NCBI GenBank assembly: GCA_034766995.1
Contig: CM068316.1
Span: forward strand, 11,232,000 to 11,295,999
Direction: 5' to 3'
From: Acanthacorydalis orientalis
Taxonomy: Eukaryota; Arthropoda; Insecta; Megaloptera; Corydalidae
DNA: 64,000 nt
In this document: piece by piece, positions 1-12,560 of the stretch
Position numbering within the stretch: the first letter of the stretch is position 1
Layout: each line of letters opens with the position of its first letter
Notes under the pieces: generated by a model
Told to the model about the DNA's origin: nothing
Seen by the model: the letters and a program-made list of their open reading frames with translations, nothing else
Databases searched by the model: none
Translations under genes and position numbers: made by a program

Positions 1-59
1 TATAGAATTTGTTATTCGATACAAATCACATCATTATACGAGCTCTATATTTTAAGTGA

Positions 60-530
60 AAAAAATATACAGAAGAAAATACTCATATCTCGTGAACAAG
101 AGAGCCCAGCTGCAGGAATGTCGGTTCTGATTTTTTTCTGCTACGTTCACCAGTCGGTGTATGTTGTGTGCATTGTAGGTATTTTCAATTATGTATTATT
201 AACGGTAAGTTATCACGCGAATATCTTAATGTCCCTCTTTGACAAAGATGCATATATTCATTAGTACGCGTGCGACTAAATGGTGTTTCTCTTTGGAGTG
301 CGCATTCTTTACACACATATAATTTGCCCCGTATAAGAAAATGTAATCTGAGCTTGAGCAAAATACAAAAACAAGATTTATGACGGTACGTCAAGTCTCC
401 GAGTGCATTGTAGTGGGTAAATACTTCCCGGTGAAGTATTCCTTTTTTCGAAGAATTAGTTATAAAAATACTGTTTTGTGATTCAATTATGAACATGTGA
501 TATAAATGAATGTATAAGTCATACAAGAAA
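60..530. other. GC-elevated island, no recognised gene
   Basis: This stretch is less AT-rich than its surroundings and free of (TA)n. The minus strand is open for 113 codons (526 down to 185), starting MYDLYIHLYH. The peptide matches no family I know, has no clear domain or signal peptide, and shows no splice or promoter context. It may be a chance ORF in a less AT-biased stretch, or a regulatory or non-coding transcribed segment. Confidence 0.3.
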
Positions 531-727
531 TATATGAATATTTAAAGTAATACGATTTATAAAAATAATTAATTAAAGAACAATCTGTTTCTTACATAAT
601 GGCTTTTATGTTCTCAAACAAACTTGTAATATATTACTTTCTATATTGTTTGTTAGATGTATTTCTTAAACAATACATCGTTTTTTATAAATTTCTCTAA
701 ACATTTATTTGTATAAATTAATATTAA

Positions 728-728
<1 letters not shown>

Positions 729-785
<57 letters not shown>

Positions 786-791
786 TAGATA
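729..791. repeat. Compound (CT)n(TA)n microsatellite
   Basis: About twelve CT units run directly into a (TA)n run and end in short GATA units (tagatagata). Confidence 0.95.
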
Positions 792-1159
792 AAATATGAA
801 TTATATTTATCATTCTAATTGATATAATGGACATTAACAAATTTTCTTAATTTTAATATTAAAAAAATAGATTTTCAAATATCATTGAGAAATTTTTGTA
901 TCTTCTATATTAAAATATAAATAAAACATTGCTATAACTTTTTTTATTAGAAAGAATAATTATTTTACTAACAAATTTAAGAAATATTACCTTCGAGTTA
1001 CCACTTTATTGTCATTTAACGATTTTATTCTAATTAACAACTGTTAAATTACTACATCCATTCAAATAGTCACATAATTTATTCTTTTTGATCAAACAGA
1101 CACGATTCATTTAATTTAAAACAATATTTAAGTCACTATAGCTATTCAAATTAGAACTT

Positions 1160-1162
<3 letters not shown>

Positions 1163-1216
<54 letters not shown>

Positions 1217-1230
1217 GATAGATAGATAGG
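1163..1230. repeat. (TA)n followed by GATA units
   Basis: An uninterrupted TA tract of roughly 50 bp is followed by gacagatagatagatagg, a short GATA-type tetranucleotide run. The same TA-then-GATA order is seen at 729-791. Confidence 0.95.
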
Positions 1231-1360
1231 TGTAGATAGATATGTATAAAATATATTAATTTGAATAGGTACTTTAACTCAATTTTGGTTTCAAATTAAA
1301 TTAAATTTAACTCAAAGAGGAAGTAAGTTATATGGATGTTTGAAAACTGAACTTTATTAA

Positions 1361-1362
<2 letters not shown>

Positions 1363-1401
<39 letters not shown>

Positions 1402-1416
1402 ATATATATAATATAT

Positions 1417-1462
<46 letters not shown>

Positions 1463-1476
1463 CGAGTATATATATG
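1363..1476. repeat. Interrupted (TA)n array
   Basis: TA dinucleotides are broken by ATAATATA and GTATATAC variants. A 65-codon minus-strand ORF here (IYIYIY) is only the translation of the repeat. Confidence 0.95.
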
Positions 1477-2269
1477 TAAATTGAAAGTTAAAATATTTAC
1501 CGTCGCAAATAAATTTTTCACGCATCCTACGAACTACAAACTGTTTTCTTATTAAAAATGTTTAATAATTATTTATTAATCATTTTTGGTTATTGATTAT
1601 ATGTATTGCAATGGAAATGCAATCATTTATAAAGCACTTATATACAAAAAAAGTTATAAATTAGCAATTGTTCTGCAACAGATTTTTTTTCAGATGTTTC
1701 TCTTCATTAGCGCTATATAAATAATATAAATGATTACATTATCATTTAAATACGCGTTAGTAATTATAAAAATTAACAATAACCAATATTAAATACCCTA
1801 ATGAAAATTATCTAACAAAAAATCTTCTAAAATATAATTATTCAAAAATATAATTCTTTAAAAATCTTTTTTGCACTGAACGAACCTGAACTGTGCTGAT
1901 CTTATTTGACCAGATTTGATGAAACATAACCTGATCTGACTTGAAACAATAATCCTGCCTATAAACTTAGTAATGTTAATAATGAATAAAAATAGATCTA
2001 ATAAATTCACCCACATTGTTTTCGTTATCTACTCTTCGCAAATAAATAATACGTATTTCAGTTTTGTGTGATTTTTTAAATATTAATATTGTAAATAAAA
2101 TGTTCAAATTATTAAAAAAATAAAACTTTAATTTGTTTGAAAACTCTATTGATACAAATTGGTTTCCTGTTTTCCTCTTATAGATTCGTCACTATCTGAT
2201 TTCATTTGGCTTAATCTGATTTGTCTAGGCCTGACCTAAACTGACATAAATTAATTGTAAGTAAAAGAT
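1477..2269. other. Anonymous AT-rich DNA with CTGAT/CTGAC-rich patches
   Basis: No gene is seen. Two patches (about 1880-1950 and 2185-2250) are unusually dense in CTGAT/CTGAC/TTGACC words, for example cctgatctgacttg, as if a degenerate short-period repeat once lay here. Confidence 0.4.
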
Positions 2270-2430
2270 TTTTCTGTATCTTAGCTCTTTAAAGATGAAT
2301 CGCCATTGAAATGCGCATAAGCAACAATCAAAAATGATCAATAATGAATGATTGTATATTTTTGACCAGAAAAATTTTCTGTGGTTTTTGTGGCGAAGAA
2401 AATAATTTATTAGTGGAATTACAAAAAAGC
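2270..2430 (+). mobile_element. FB foldback family, half copy
   Basis: This matches the right arm of the FB palindromic family: TTAGCTCTTTAAAGATGA, then gaaatgcgcataagcaacaa, tcaaaaatgatcaataat, tttttgaccagaaaaa and a tgtggttttt end. Only one arm is recognisable, so it is a solo arm or a copy whose other arm has decayed. Confidence 0.7.
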
Positions 2431-4084
2431 TTATATCAAAATAGTGTACTTTTGAATAACTGCATTTTCAAATACGTTTACTAGAAAATTATTTGCCAGT
2501 GACGACGAACCGAATCACAGATATACAAATAAGTAAGAATGATTTTAAATAAATTTTAACTTAACTTGAAATTCCAGTAATATTAGTACATATTTATTAC
2601 TTGTAATAGAAATATTTAAAATATAATATTTAAAAAAAAATAAAAATTATCGATTAAAAAATAATTAAAATGTGTCTAACAGAATTGTTTCTGTCAAACT
2701 TTTATCATTTTTTAAATTTAAAATTTACTACATCGTTGTGCAATATTTCATTTATAAATTTCTTCCTTAATTATTCGACAATATTTCTATCTTTTTTTTA
2801 AAAAAAAGTAGTTCAAATAGTAAATTCAATTAGATAGTTTCTGAAATTGCGAATATTAAAACGAGTTTCTGAAACTTTTCAATATACAATATAATGAATA
2901 TAAATTCTAATATGAACTTCACTTTTCTAACTTGACATAAAATTTTGTAATAAAAAATTTTTAATATGTATATATATATATATATTAAAATTTATGTTCG
3001 AATATAATGGACTGTTTTTTAAATCATTCGTCCTAATAATCCATTATAACTGTACACAATTAAATTACTACATGATTTATTCAGTGATGTATATGATTTA
3101 TACGATTATTATGTGAAAGTTTGCATATTTTCGCTGACTGCATCCGTGTTTTTTATATTTATAACGACTGAATCCATGCCAAATGTTAACAAGCGTATAT
3201 CGTAAAGAATTCACGACATTCTTTGTTCATTCATAAAATTTATATAAATAAAAAAAATCTTCTTTCTTTACGTCTCGTCGAAACGTCATTGCTCCAAAGT
3301 TCATGAAGTATTCACGGAGTCTTAACTGTTAACAGATGTGGTATCTCGTTGTGAAATAACGCCGTTATAAGACATTTTTTGCTATAAATCTATGTCGAGA
3401 GAAGTTCGTATAGATTTATGTCATTTTTTTCTTTTGTTTGTCGAACGGATACAGTTATTTGAATAATCGTTTTATATGAATTTTATTTGAAGCTTAAACC
3501 AAACTTATATTTAATCCTTTTTAAAGTCGAAATATTTTTTAATGTATAAAGTTATAAAATTATTTAAGTTGTTAGATAGATAAAACGTATGAATATTTAT
3601 GATTTGGAATAAAAATATTAAAATGTTAATTTAAAAAGATCTGAAGGGATATTTTTAAATCATATAAAATACTTATGCAGTGAAAAAAGAATGAAAGCTA
3701 AAATTATTTCGGATTTTATAAAATCCTAGTGGAAAATAAATCCAGTGATATACACACCGGAACAAAAAGTATGTCAAATCGAATATTTTATGTAAATTTC
3801 GTGAACTTCATTATCGGATCAAAGCTTCAATAACAAACCAATGCCTTGATATAATAAGGTGGTATGGGGAATGATTTTATTTTAAATAAAGCAAATTAGT
3901 TTTGATATTTTTTTGTTTCCAATAACTATTTAAATATGAACAAACTAAACATTAATTTGATTTTAACTCCAATTTGAATATAAATTAATGTTTGCCTAGT
4001 AAAATAGCTTCACATAAGAATTTTTCATACCAAAAACATTCTACTGAGTACCATTACACTCTCTCGGAGTTCTGAAACGGTGGA
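2431..4084. other. Anonymous AT-rich DNA
   Basis: No ORF, repeat family or RNA gene could be supported. A modestly GC-elevated patch at about 3100-3430 (containing tcgtcgaaacgtcattgctc and cgttgtgaaataacgccg) matches none of the repeats in the window and could be regulatory. A short (TA)n lies near 2969. Confidence 0.35.
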
Positions 4085-4475
4085 TGAATTAATTTTCATA
4101 AATGAAATAATTTTTTTATTGGACCAATCACGTTAATTTTTTCTAATCAAAAATGGTTAATACTTATACAATAATCTGTATTATTATTGCTTATGTGAAT
4201 TCTGATAATAATGTTATTATTCTCAGAACGACAAGATACAAGGTACTAATCAAGTATTGAATCAATAATCATGAATCGCGTTATCTTCAAAGTGCTAATG
4301 TATAAATTTTCTATACCTTAGTGCTCTGAAAACGATAGCATCACTATGTTTAAATACATAAATTGTATCAAAAAGACTCAATAATTAACATAAAACCTTT
4401 ATGGGCAGAAAAAATATTTGTAGCTTATGAAATGAAAAAATAATTAATTTTTGAAATAAATTTATCCACATAGTA
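4085..4475. mobile_element. FB foldback family, both arms
   Basis: Both arms are readable. The left arm has aaatgaaataattttttt, ttttctaatcaaaaatgg and attattgcttatgtgaatt. The right arm, in inverted order, has tagtgctctgaaaacgatag, tttaaatacataaattgtat and gcagaaaaaatatttgtagc, then gaaatgaaaaaataatt. The arms have drifted considerably. It has no coding capacity, and the palindrome would fold into a long hairpin if transcribed. Confidence 0.7.
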
Positions 4476-5160
4476 AAATAATATTCAATATAAGTCTGCA
4501 TTATAAAGAGTTAAATACTTCTGTTAATGTTTACAAAAACAGTATTACAATTAACAAACTAATTTTATGAAATGACGTGAAAGTTTCAATTAGAGCACGA
4601 GAACGTTACATTATTTTTATTGAAACACCAATTGTCTTGAACGTTTAATAAAACACATTCACAAACGTAAGAATTGCTTATGAAAAAAGTACATGAACGA
4701 AGTTTTCTTTTATTAAAAAGATTTATGATTTTGTTAGTCTGTCACTGAATTTTTCTACAGTCTGCTCTATAATGAAAATATCATATATGATATTTTTCAA
4801 GTTATGACCGTTTATTAAAGTTGTGAATGAGGGATTTGATTTCTTATTTTAAATAAATGACGAACGAAAGTGGCATTTAATTTTATTTTGGTCCACGATT
4901 TTTCATTTATATATACATACATACACACACACACACATATATATATAATATATGCAAACGTTTTTATATTTAATAAAGTAATCTTTACAAAAGATTGAAG
5001 AAAATTTTCATAAAATCACCTTTTTGTATTCAATAAAGTATTTTAAGTAATAACGTCAAATAGATATATTTTAAATTTATTAAAAATTATTTGTAATAAA
5101 AATCATTAACTGTTACTGATAACTTGTTTTTTTTTAGAAAAAAACGATATTATTATTATT
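4476..5160. other. Anonymous AT-rich DNA
   Basis: No gene is seen. A small (AC)n(TA)n microsatellite lies at about 4915-4950 and is the only structured element. Confidence 0.4.
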
Positions 5161-5490
5161 ATCTCATTTTCCTAGAAAATCCGACCAACAACTTTTACAA
5201 ATGATTTTTTCTCATGTTACAAACTACAAATATTTAGTGAAAATTATTCAATGATTTGGATTATTGCTTAGAATTTCAGTGAATTCATGAATTAGAATTT
5301 CAATAATGATACAATAATCCACAAACGTTAATATTTTTCTGGCAATGATAGTGATCGAATTTTATATAAAAGACGAATATAAATAATCATTAATCAATTA
5401 ATGAACAATTTTGTTCAAAAAAACTTTTATGTTTTGTAGGACAAGAGAAAAATCAATTTCTGAAAGTAAAATTATCTGTATGTCAGAACT
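5160..5490. mobile_element. Probable decayed FB foldback copy
   Basis: The left end shows gttacaaactacaaa and ttattcaatgatttggatta. The right end shows aatgaacaattttgttcaaa, ttttgtaggacaagagaaaa and tcaatttctgaaagtaaa, as in other FB arm ends. The centre is no longer alignable by eye. Confidence 0.4.
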
Positions 5491-6876
5491 GTATTCCAGC
5501 TAATTAATGTTTTAATATTTTCGTTGTAACAATAATTAATCTGTCTCAACAATAATTAATCTTAAGTACTCGAATGCCATCTAATTAACAGTATTATAAA
5601 TCATGTTTAAAAATTGTATACCACTGCAAATGTGGCATACAGTTTTCGGATAAAAAATAAGATTATAAATTTTCTATGGACTTATTGCTTGTATTAAGTT
5701 AATATTTTTGTCTATAAATATATCGTTCAAAGTGTATTTTATTTTTATATCTGATTACATTTATATCTAACATAAATGTATAATATTGAAATAATGAAAA
5801 ATTAAATTTATCCACTCTAAAACAAAAAAAATTGCATGAAACTCTAATATAAGAACTCCAGAAGAAAGACATAAGAATAACATCAATAACATAGTCTTCA
5901 GACGGCTAAGGTACAGAAAATCTGTAAATTGGCACACTGAAATAATGCAATTAATAATTATCGATAAAAAAACTGTTAAGTAATTATATATTGAATTTGT
6001 TTGACCAAAAAAATTCATATTATTCATTTTATTTATTGAATTTATTTGATCACAAGTATATTCCTATTATGATTTGTGGAATCAAAAAGAAATTATTTGA
6101 AATATTTAGTGGATTCATAAAAATTTTTCATAATGTTTGATTTAATTACCAATTTATACGCGACGAACTGATTTAAAGTTAAATTTTAAGTCTGAATCAA
6201 TCAATGATTGAATTTATTGACTTCAAACTAATCAATGATATAAATATTTACTTCAATGATTATTTCAGAGTTAAAAAATATAACTCTGTTCATAAATAAT
6301 GAATAAACTTTAATCTGTTTCGCGTATATAAAACTTAATACTTATTTTTTTATCAAATTAATACATGTTTTGAATATTAATGTTTAAAAGTATCTATAAA
6401 AAAACAAGACGATTTTTTTTTTCAAAACCAGACAAATAAAGTACATTAAAGATATTTTCAAAAAAATAAATATTTGTTAATCTGTTCATTCCCTGATTAA
6501 CAAAATGTATGAAATGTAATCTGATAGAAACGTTCAATACTCATCTGACACAAATATGGATTTTGTGATTTTGATTTATCAAAATCGTATTCTGTTGTTG
6601 TCTCCCAATAAATGTCGACAGATGGTAGATACGACAGATGACATATTTGGATAATTTCGAAATTTACAACACAGAAACAGCATAAATTACTGACGAGTTT
6701 CATGTATATGCATGTCATTTGGAAATATTTTTCGAAAAACATGCTTTTCTATTTAAGTTAATTAAAAACACTGTCGACATGAAAAAGTGTTAAGAAAATT
6801 GTTTTTAGTAGAATGTAACATAGTTCGGCTTTTATTTCACCGATGTCTACATTAATATTTATGTACATAGGTACAA

Positions 6877-6879
<3 letters not shown>
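5491..6879. other. Anonymous AT-rich DNA
   Basis: ORFs of 81-86 codons on the minus strand (5767-6027, 6497-6742) show no recognisable domain and are low-complexity hydrophobic. The block 6490-6760 is somewhat richer in GC (gtcgacagatggtagatacg). No repeat family is recognised. Confidence 0.35.

Positions 6880-6928
<49 letters not shown>
6880..6928. repeat. (TA)n array
   Basis: A near-perfect TA tract. The sequence right after it (ggctgtcaaatactac) loosely resembles the terminus of the mariner at 57656, but no transposase remnant follows. Confidence 0.95.
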
Positions 6929-6931
<3 letters not shown>

Positions 6932-7059
6932 TGTCAAATACTACAAATGATTATACTCTGTTGAACAAAATATTAACTCAATAAGTAAAAAAAAATTGTA
7001 CCTAACGTATAAATACTTTATTGTCATATGAAATTTTAATATATATATATAATAAAAAT

Positions 7060-7270
7060 ACCAAAACTTTGAACGGCTGACGTCTCATAATGCTGACATG
7101 TTCATTTTTCATTGTTTCATGGCAGCGTGTCTCCTTTTCAACGACACATCTTAACAAGGTGCCGACGTAATGTACTGGAAAAGTTTTAGATATTACACCG
7201 GTAATGTACATTGTGTGTGGTATATCAGTAAACGGTGAACAGTTTTTTATACGATATAAAAATTCCATAA
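7060..7270. other. GC-elevated island, no recognised gene
   Basis: An 88-codon minus-strand ORF (7268 to 7002, MEFLYRIKNC...) covers this patch. The peptide belongs to no family I recognise and contains no transmembrane or catalytic motif. The base composition differs from the flanks, so it may be regulatory DNA or a decayed exon or transposon piece. No splice sites or promoter could be assigned. Confidence 0.25.
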
Positions 7271-7689
7271 GAGATTCCTTTATTTTTAATCAAGTCAATT
7301 GAAAACTTGATGTCAATACTAAAAAAATATATGAATATATTTCAAATGGTATTTAAATTTAAATTTGTAATTATTTAATATAAATATTTTCTGCAAAACA
7401 TTAAAATATCAATTAAGACATTTTTTTTAATTGATATTTTTTTCTGTGCGTGTGGAATATATTGATAGATTTTCATATAGAATTTACTTTAAATGTTTAT
7501 TTTTGGAAGTAGGGACTTTTATTAATATTATTATTTGTTCATCTGAAAGTATAGTAATGTGTTATCAATATTCTACTGTGTAAATTAATATTTCAAATAA
7601 AAAAAATGGTTTTAAGTATAAATAAGACATATGACATTACACTCTCTAAATCAATTTTAGTTAAATATACGTAAGTGGTAATACAATTC

Positions 7690-8005
7690 TGACACCGTGG
7701 ATGAATACTGCTTTCTCAAATAAATTCTCTTTTCACACCACGAACTACAAAAAATATTTTTAATCAAAAATATTCAATAAATCATTATTGATAGCTGTTT
7801 GTGAACATTTCGATGATAATTCCATCATTCTGAGAGTGACTAGGTGCAACAAATTCCTTGATGATGACGGTGATACATTGAGGATAAAGGCATCAATATT
7901 GAAATACGCATATTCAAAAAAATCAAAAATTATCAATAATGATATAATAAACAATTTTGAATAGGAAATTTTCGTGTTGTTCGTAGGTGTTATTTTTCAT
8001 ACATA
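7690..8005. mobile_element. FB foldback family, both arms
   Basis: The left arm carries ctcttttcacaccacgaac, ttaatcaaaaatattcaata, catttcgatgataattccat and cattctgagagtga. The right arm carries ttgaggataaaggcatcaat, tgaaatacgcatattc, ttatcaataatgatataata and tgaataggaaattttcgtg. The outer left end reads attctgacaccgtgg, the inverse of the cagtgtcagaa end of the 63270 copy, which helps place the element end. Confidence 0.75.
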
Positions 8006-8429
8006 ATTTCCAAGCGTCAAAAAAATGATAACATAAAACTATATGTATTTAATGTAACTATAAAAAATGAACTCCAAATTTATCTTTGAAAAATATTGTA
8101 TAACAAGCTTAAAATTCAGTTTACAAACATAAGTTTCTATGACGTAAGAATATAAAATTTAACTACTTACTTTTATATATTTTCCCGCGAATTTGAATAC
8201 GTAAGATAGAATCTATTATTAGTTCAACAAAATATTCATTTTTCATTTTTATATAAGATATTTTTACCCAATAATATACAACGGTCCGAATGGAAGATTT
8301 AAAAAATACAGAAAATTGAACGAACGAAGCGGCTGTATTATTCATATTCATTCAGAAAAATGCCTACTTTTCTACTTTTTTTTAATGGACAAATATTTTT
8401 TTCTGCTAATAAACATTATACGCTTGTGT

Positions 8430-8485
8430 ATATATATATATATATGTATATATGTATATAATATATATATATATATGTATGTGTG

Positions 8486-8521
<36 letters not shown>
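8430..8521. repeat. (TA)n array with GT interruptions
   Basis: TA tracts are broken by GTATGTGTGTAT. ORFs on both strands here encode only [10 protein letters not shown]. Confidence 0.95.
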
Positions 8522-8523
<2 letters not shown>

Positions 8524-8675
8524 CACAACAAACAACTTTCGCCTTAAGCAAAATCTCATTATAAAGCCTCATATGCCTTCAGCAAATTTCAAACATAACT
8601 TTGTTATTTTAGAGCGCAAATGATAGCAACGTTCATATTATATTAGTGGTTTGCTTTTAACACCACAAAATTACT

Positions 8676-8721
8676 TACACACGCACACACACACACATAT
8701 ATATATATATACATATACATA

Positions 8722-8758
<37 letters not shown>

Positions 8759-8780
8759 GAATATATATATATATATATAA
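8676..8780. repeat. Compound (AC)n(TA)n microsatellite
   Basis: An AC run (cacacgcacacacacacac) changes into several TA blocks separated by ACATAT and GAATAT units. Confidence 0.95.
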
Positions 8781-9234
8781 TAGTTTAATATTATACTGAC
8801 TTTTACAATTAAAAAAAATTAAATCGATAATCCATTAATTTTATTCGTTTCATATAATACACATGTTTGAAAATTATAATCCTATTATGAACTCATTACG
8901 TTTTTAATTATATTTTTTATATTTATTAAAACAAAACATTATAATTTCGCGTTCTACTGTTATATAAGTGAACACAGTATTACATTCATATTTACATAGA
9001 ATTTTTAATTATATCGCAAAAAAGAGCATACGGCATTCACATGAATCCTTTCCTACAAACTATATTTTTTTTGTATCTGCGCTTTCTTAAAATAATGGCA
9101 TTAGCATTGTGTCCCTATAGGTTTCCCAAAATGAATAATAAGCAATTTGAATAATTAGCAATTTTTGATATATAGTTAATTTCTTAACTGAGAGAGAGAG
9201 AAATAAGTCTATAAATACACGTCTGATTTATGAT

Positions 9235-9266
9235 TGTATATATATATATACATATATATAAATACA

Positions 9267-9316
<50 letters not shown>

Positions 9317-9353
9317 CATATATATAAATACATATATGTATATATATATATAT
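9235..9353. repeat. (TA)n array with duplicated higher-order unit
   Basis: The motif acatatatataaatacatat occurs twice, at about 9250 and 9315, with TA tracts between. This suggests duplication of a roughly 65-bp block inside the microsatellite. Confidence 0.9.
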
Positions 9354-9579
9354 AATTTACTAATTGCAGATTGTACAAACGAATAAATTTAGACAATTTT
9401 TCAATTAATAAGTATATGAATTTCAATATAGAGCTTAACATACTTTATATTGATTTCACTTTACATTTTGAAATATAGCACCATTATTAATTCTCAAATA
9501 AAATGCAAAAATGTATCTTATCTCCTAAGATACACTTATGTACAAAACTGTAGATATCACTTATATAATAATTTCCTCA

Positions 9580-9581
<2 letters not shown>

Positions 9582-9638
<57 letters not shown>

Positions 9639-9655
9639 TTGTATATTATGTATAT
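9582..9655. repeat. (TA)n array
   Basis: Two TA tracts joined through ATAATATA, ending in gtatttgtatattatg. Confidence 0.95.
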
Positions 9656-9839
9656 ATGAAAATCTACATGACTAATTATGAAAATTAATTAGAACATGAA
9701 GAAACTAAATATAAATTCTAATTAGAGCATTTAGTCGTTTTAATTATATCAAATATATTATAATATATGTAAAAACATTAACTATATAAATGTATTTTAA
9801 TATATCAAAACATATAATTACGTATTTAACAATAAAGTA

Positions 9840-10260
9840 AGCACGAAGAAAAACACATGTACATATTTGAGTTGCGTGGGTAGCGTACGTCAAGTGAAAA
9901 TATTTTCTGAATGTCTAATTAAGGAATGTTTTATTTGTACTTAGTAGCGAGACAAAAGTACGTCGTTATATATATACAACACGTGTCACGCACCTTTCAT
10001 TAATTACCACGTGACAGTGTTACCACCACCCAGTTGTGTGTTATATAACTAGGCAATACTATACAATAATAACACAAAACACAAGGTAAAGAAATGCGTA
10101 CAACATAACAATTGAAGCTACTACAGACGCCAAACACCTTAAATCAAGTAAATTTATCTACATCTCCTTTATGCGAGCATAGTATGTTATAAAAGCGAAC
10201 AATGGGTGCGTAGGAGAGCACCGTTTCACAATTCAAGACAGTCTGATAAATTGCAAAAAC
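9840..10260. promoter_or_regulatory. Candidate enhancer-like island with two CACGTG boxes
   Basis: This is a GC-elevated, non-repeat island. Two perfect E-box palindromes CACGTG lie at 9980-9985 and 10008-10013, 28 bp apart, with a further near-box (acatgt) at about 9857. CACGTG is the core bound by bHLH factors of the CLK/CYC, MYC/MAX, USF and MITF type. The paired arrangement is visible; binding and function are inference. No gene start could be linked to it. Confidence 0.3.
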
Positions 10261-10343
10261 AGCAACCGCAAAACGAAGGCATTCTCAAACTTATAAATAT
10301 ATATATAATATACATGCATACATACATATATAAAATATATGTA

Positions 10344-10345
<2 letters not shown>

Positions 10346-10385
<40 letters not shown>

Positions 10386-10400
10386 CATATGTATATATAA
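10346..10400. repeat. (TA)n array
   Basis: A TA tract with terminal TTTATATACATATG variants. The 64-codon ORF starting at 10206 runs into it and has no independent support. Confidence 0.95.
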
Positions 10401-10838
10401 TATTGAATTTATAAAAAAATCAGTTTTTGCAAAAAGTACGATATTTAATTAAAATAAATTGCATAAATTTTTACTGAATTCTGCAGAGAGATATGTTTAA
10501 CGAAATGCAGTAAACGAGCGTTTTTTTTAAAAAAAAATGTTCATAAAAGAGGGAAGGGGAAATGCTCGAACGATTTTTGGGGAAGCAGTAACGAAAGCGT
10601 GTAAGACCTTCACATTAAACTGTATTAAAAATATTTCCTGCTCTCTACTAAATATAATATTTTTAATGAGTACTTTTTTTTACATTATATTTCGCACATT
10701 AATATTTAAGCCACTCACAGTAATTTTTACTTTATAGATACTTATTTGTATATACATCAAGTGAGTGTGTACTTATACATTTCAAAAGCTTTATTACATA
10801 CTGTTATATAATACATTAGAATATTAACACACACAATA

Positions 10839-10841
<3 letters not shown>

Positions 10842-10896
<55 letters not shown>
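10842..10896. repeat. (TA)n array
   Basis: An uninterrupted TA tract just downstream of a short acacacac segment. Confidence 0.95.
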
Positions 10897-10898
<2 letters not shown>

Positions 10899-11019
10899 CT
10901 AAAACACTTTTGGAGGCAGATTCATTTAAAATCGAATATTATTCATCCATAATTATAAAAAAAATAATTTTAATTAATATGAAAGATCTAAAAGAATGAC
11001 AATACACAATTTTTAGTGT

Positions 11020-11190
11020 ATAGTAAAAGATCAGAAAAAGATTATTCTGCTATAGAAGCTCTGAAAATGATGATCTAGTCATTAAAATTTGCATAGAAAG
11101 CAATTTAACTAATCAAAAATCGGTTGTTTGACATTTCAGACAAAGAAAGTTTTCGTGTGGTTTGTTAGGGAGTAAAAAAGTCATTTATGA
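11020..11190 (+). mobile_element. FB foldback family, half copy
   Basis: The right arm is recognisable: agaagctctgaaaatgatga, cattaaaatttgcatagaa, aactaatcaaaaatcgg and gtgtggtttgttagggag, followed by tcatttatg. No left arm is visible upstream. Confidence 0.6.
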
Positions 11191-11360
11191 ATACAAATTG
11201 TTTATATTTAATATGTAAAAAGTTTCCTACCCGAAGTAAACTCAATTTTTGAACGAGTAAACTTTTAATTTCTTTAGAAATTATGTATTTGTAAATGTAT
11301 TTTGTTAATATTATTTTTTATGCGAAGGTAAATTTATAATATTTACAATTTAAATAATTT

Positions 11361-11373
11361 ATATACATATGTG

Positions 11374-11420
<47 letters not shown>
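11361..11420. repeat. (TA)n array
   Basis: A TA tract preceded by tacatatgtgtatatacat. Confidence 0.95.
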
Positions 11421-11424
<4 letters not shown>

Positions 11425-11730
11425 CTCAAATAAAAGAATAATACTTTTTATTATAAATTCATGTAGAAGTAATTAATAGTAATTACCTCGATTTACTAAT
11501 TTCTTAAAAATAAATATATTTAATTTTAAATGATGTAATTTAAAACTAAGTATCGAATCGTTTATCGTTTTTAGAAAACATCATGATATATTTATTCAAT
11601 CATTGTTAGTTGATCCCCATCCTTGAATATTTTAATTAAGATTTAAATGCATTTCAGAATGTAGTCCTGACCATTTTGTTTTTTTTTACTACTTGAATTT
11701 CTGTTCTTCACTATTCGTTATTTAATATAT

Positions 11731-11790
11731 ACCTGAAGATGGTAGACATGCCGAAAATATTTAGTAATGAAGAATAGAAACATATATAAA
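11731..11790 (+). repeat. Two-copy short dispersed repeat (CCTGAAGAT), copy 1
   Basis: The sequence acctgaagatggtagacatg, then ccgaaaatattt and gaagaatagaaa, is matched with drift at 46886-46945. A CCTGAAGATGG...CCGAAA word is often seen near the 3' ends of invertebrate retroelement ORFs, but no reverse transcriptase is visible here. A small inverted repeat (tttctgttcttcact / aatgaagaatagaaa) brackets it. Confidence 0.35.
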
Positions 11791-12229
11791 CGTAAGTTAT
11801 CCAAAAGGATGGAAGAGATTAAGACAATGCATTAACAAGATCAAAGGCTTGAAAATGTTTATAATTATAATTTTATCATATAATATTATTGAATATTTGT
11901 TTTAATATACAAATTTATACAAAATGCTTTGGACATAAATTTAGATTTACTAGATTTATTTATTTCTCTACATTTTAAGTAATATATTCAATACTTTTCA
12001 TATTTCTCATAAATGTTCTTCTACACTTTGTATAATAGAATAGATATATAGATAGTGGAGAAAATTTGGAAGGTTTTAATAAGATATAATTTGCAGTTCG
12101 ATATAATTTTTTTGTGGTTAGTTGGAAGATAATAACGCTGATAATTGGTTATACCACTAAAAGTGACCTCTCACTTGGTCAAACACATATACTTTGAAAT
12201 CACTTTACACTTTTAATATAACATTAAAG

Positions 12230-12260
<31 letters not shown>

Positions 12261-12365
12261 AATGAAATAAATAATTAGTTTTCTAATTAATAAAAATAAA
12301 ATATACTTGAGAACAAAATAAAATATATTTTCAGCAAAATCACTACTCATACACCAACTTGAATC
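11791..12365. other. Anonymous AT-rich DNA
   Basis: No gene is seen. A short (TA)n lies at 12231-12257. Confidence 0.4.
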
Positions 12366-12560
12366 TTAAAATTCAAACTTTTCTGTTCCTCTACGCTATG
12401 AATATGGTTACATCGACATCGAAATATGTATGATCTTAATCATTCTAAATGAGCAGTAAGTAATTTGATGATAACAAACTTTGTAGATTCTAAACTGTAT
12501 GTATAATAATGTAAATAATGTAAATATCTGTGATTTAGTTATGAAAGTAAACATATCCGC
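12366..12560 (+). mobile_element. Probable decayed FB half copy
   Basis: ctctacgctatgaatatgg, catcgacatcgaaatatgta and aacaaactttgtagattc follow the order of the FB right arm (gctctgaagatgatgg, atcgaaatgcgca, tttgtggtttgtgg) with heavy drift. Confidence 0.35.

Noticed and set aside
185..526. 113-codon minus-strand ORF
   Set aside because: No domain, no gene context, and no splice or promoter support. Kept only as part of a GC-elevated island.
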